Below, in pieces: positions 63,638 through 64,000 of a stretch of DNA of 64,000 nucleotides. How positions within the stretch are numbered: the first letter of the stretch is position 1; each line of letters starts with the position of its first letter. The DNA is from Marinospirillum sp035271045. GTDB lineage: Bacteria > Pseudomonadota > Gammaproteobacteria > Pseudomonadales > Halomonadaceae. Made by a program: the position numbers and the translations under genes. The stretch covers positions 189,280 through 253,279 of the forward strand of contig NZ_DATESC010000015.1 of the NCBI RefSeq assembly GCF_035271045.1, in the 5' to 3' direction. Under the pieces are notes generated by a model that was given only the letters and a program-made list of their open reading frames with translations, searched no databases and was not told where the DNA came from.

Positions 63638-63929
63638 TAATAATACCTGTAATACTTAATAATCGCAGGGGCGGGCGCGGGCCCGATACACACAAGAAGG
63701 GGCAACGTCAGCCAATGCAGGGAACACGCACACAGCGTGCTGAAATTTGAGCGCAAAGCATAACAGCTTTCATTTCAACACGCTAGTTTTTTAAACCCAG
63801 TGCCTATTTAACTTAATAGCTTTTTTTAACTTAATAGCCTTTTGGTTTGAAGCCTTAACGTGACTACTCACCGCCCTTAATCGGGCGATGCTTCTTATTT
63901 CGTTAGCCGTTGCTCGATAGTATCAAGAC
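63638..63929. other. 292-bp leader/intergenic region upstream of deaD
   Basis: No gene is visible. It includes a short GC-rich patch (63668-63684, gggcgggcgcgggcccg) that stands out from the AT-rich surroundings, a small stem-loop (cacgc/gcgtg, 63728-63742) and a hairpin cgccc/gggcg (63870-63885). The region is likely the deaD promoter plus a long 5' leader, as known for csdA in E. coli. Confidence 0.4.
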
Positions 63930-64000
63930 TTACGCAGCTTCCATAAGCAGAAACGACCGACCAGCCGCCTTTAATTCTAGAATGCCTTTATCACGAATAT
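63930..64000 (-). CDS. C-terminal end of an unidentified gene (partial at window edge)
   Basis: In frame from 63998, the sequence reads IRDKGILELKAAGRSFLLME..., ending in TAA at 63932-63930. The composition and clean end near a hairpin suggest the last 22 codons of a real minus-strand gene entering from the right edge. Too short to identify. Confidence 0.45.
   Translation of the reverse strand, partial: IRDKGILELKAAGRSFLLMEAA

Noticed and set aside
1..64000. CRISPR arrays, tRNA/rRNA genes, prophage or IS elements
   Set aside because: I saw no regularly spaced direct repeats, no cloverleaf with a CCA end, and no integrase, transposase or phage structural gene.

Overview
The window looks like the chromosome of an AT-rich gammaproteobacterium, most likely a Pseudomonadales/Oceanospirillales-type organism. 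The strongest clue is the run trpG-trpD-trpC-(dms remnant)-crp/vfr-osmC, which to my knowledge mirrors the Pseudomonas trpGDC-vfr-osmC neighbourhood. The nudF-cpdA, rsgA-orn, serB, bfd, RimB-RimK and moxR-bat groupings are also typical of that order. Base composition looks low-GC throughout. The genus cannot be fixed from sequence alone. I saw no rRNA, tRNA, CRISPR array, integrase, transposase or phage gene.

Layout. 1-4.9 kb: tpm, prc, an M18 aminopeptidase and gloA. 4.97-14.45 kb: a tightly coupled five-gene minus-strand operon that is the accessory centrepiece. Its promoter-proximal genes encode a DrmA-like SF2 helicase and a DrmB-like DUF1998 protein, the core pair of DISARM phage defence. 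They are followed by a compact SF1 (UvrD-like) ATPase, an unrecognised 531-aa protein and a NERD-nuclease/SF1-helicase fusion. No methyltransferase and no DrmC-like phospholipase D is present. 14.6-24.3 kb: rlmD, trpGDC, a truncated dmsA remnant, crp, osmC, a LysR regulator, a multi-pass permease and ppnN. 24.3-37.4 kb: small membrane proteins, signalling genes (CBS-PAS-GGDEF-EAL protein, double receiver, DUF342/FapA protein, CheV), ung-ribE, a DsbA-family isomerase, a TatD nuclease and an ABC-F ATPase.

37.4-39.6 kb: a decayed nitric-oxide locus. Divergent norR and norB are each broken by internal deletions, yet a -24/-12 sigma-54 promoter still lies between them. With the dmsA stub this suggests loss of anaerobic or nitrosative respiration. 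39.7-45.9 kb: a six-gene moxR-DUF58-DUF4381-batA-VWA/TPR-batD operon. 46.2-57.8 kb: a DUF2835 gene, pyrD, a second CheV, an Aer-type MCP, nudF-cpdA, a RimB-like/RimK pair, an orphan JetD-like Toprim protein, rsgA-orn, serB and a cold-shock gene. 57.9-61.8 kb: a BaiN/HI0933 flavoprotein, then an iron block: Fur-type sites, hemP, a HmuS/HutX-like gene with a T-tract repeat, a 27-codon membrane peptide, two complementary bacterioferritin subunits and bfd. 61.9-64 kb: a DEAD-box RNA helicase and the last 22 codons of an unidentified gene.

The most likely novel system is the 9.5-kb DrmA/DrmB-type operon, where two SF1 ATPases, a NERD nuclease domain and an unknown protein replace the modification and DrmC parts of classical DISARM. 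Defence function is inferred from family membership and gene coupling, not shown by the sequence.
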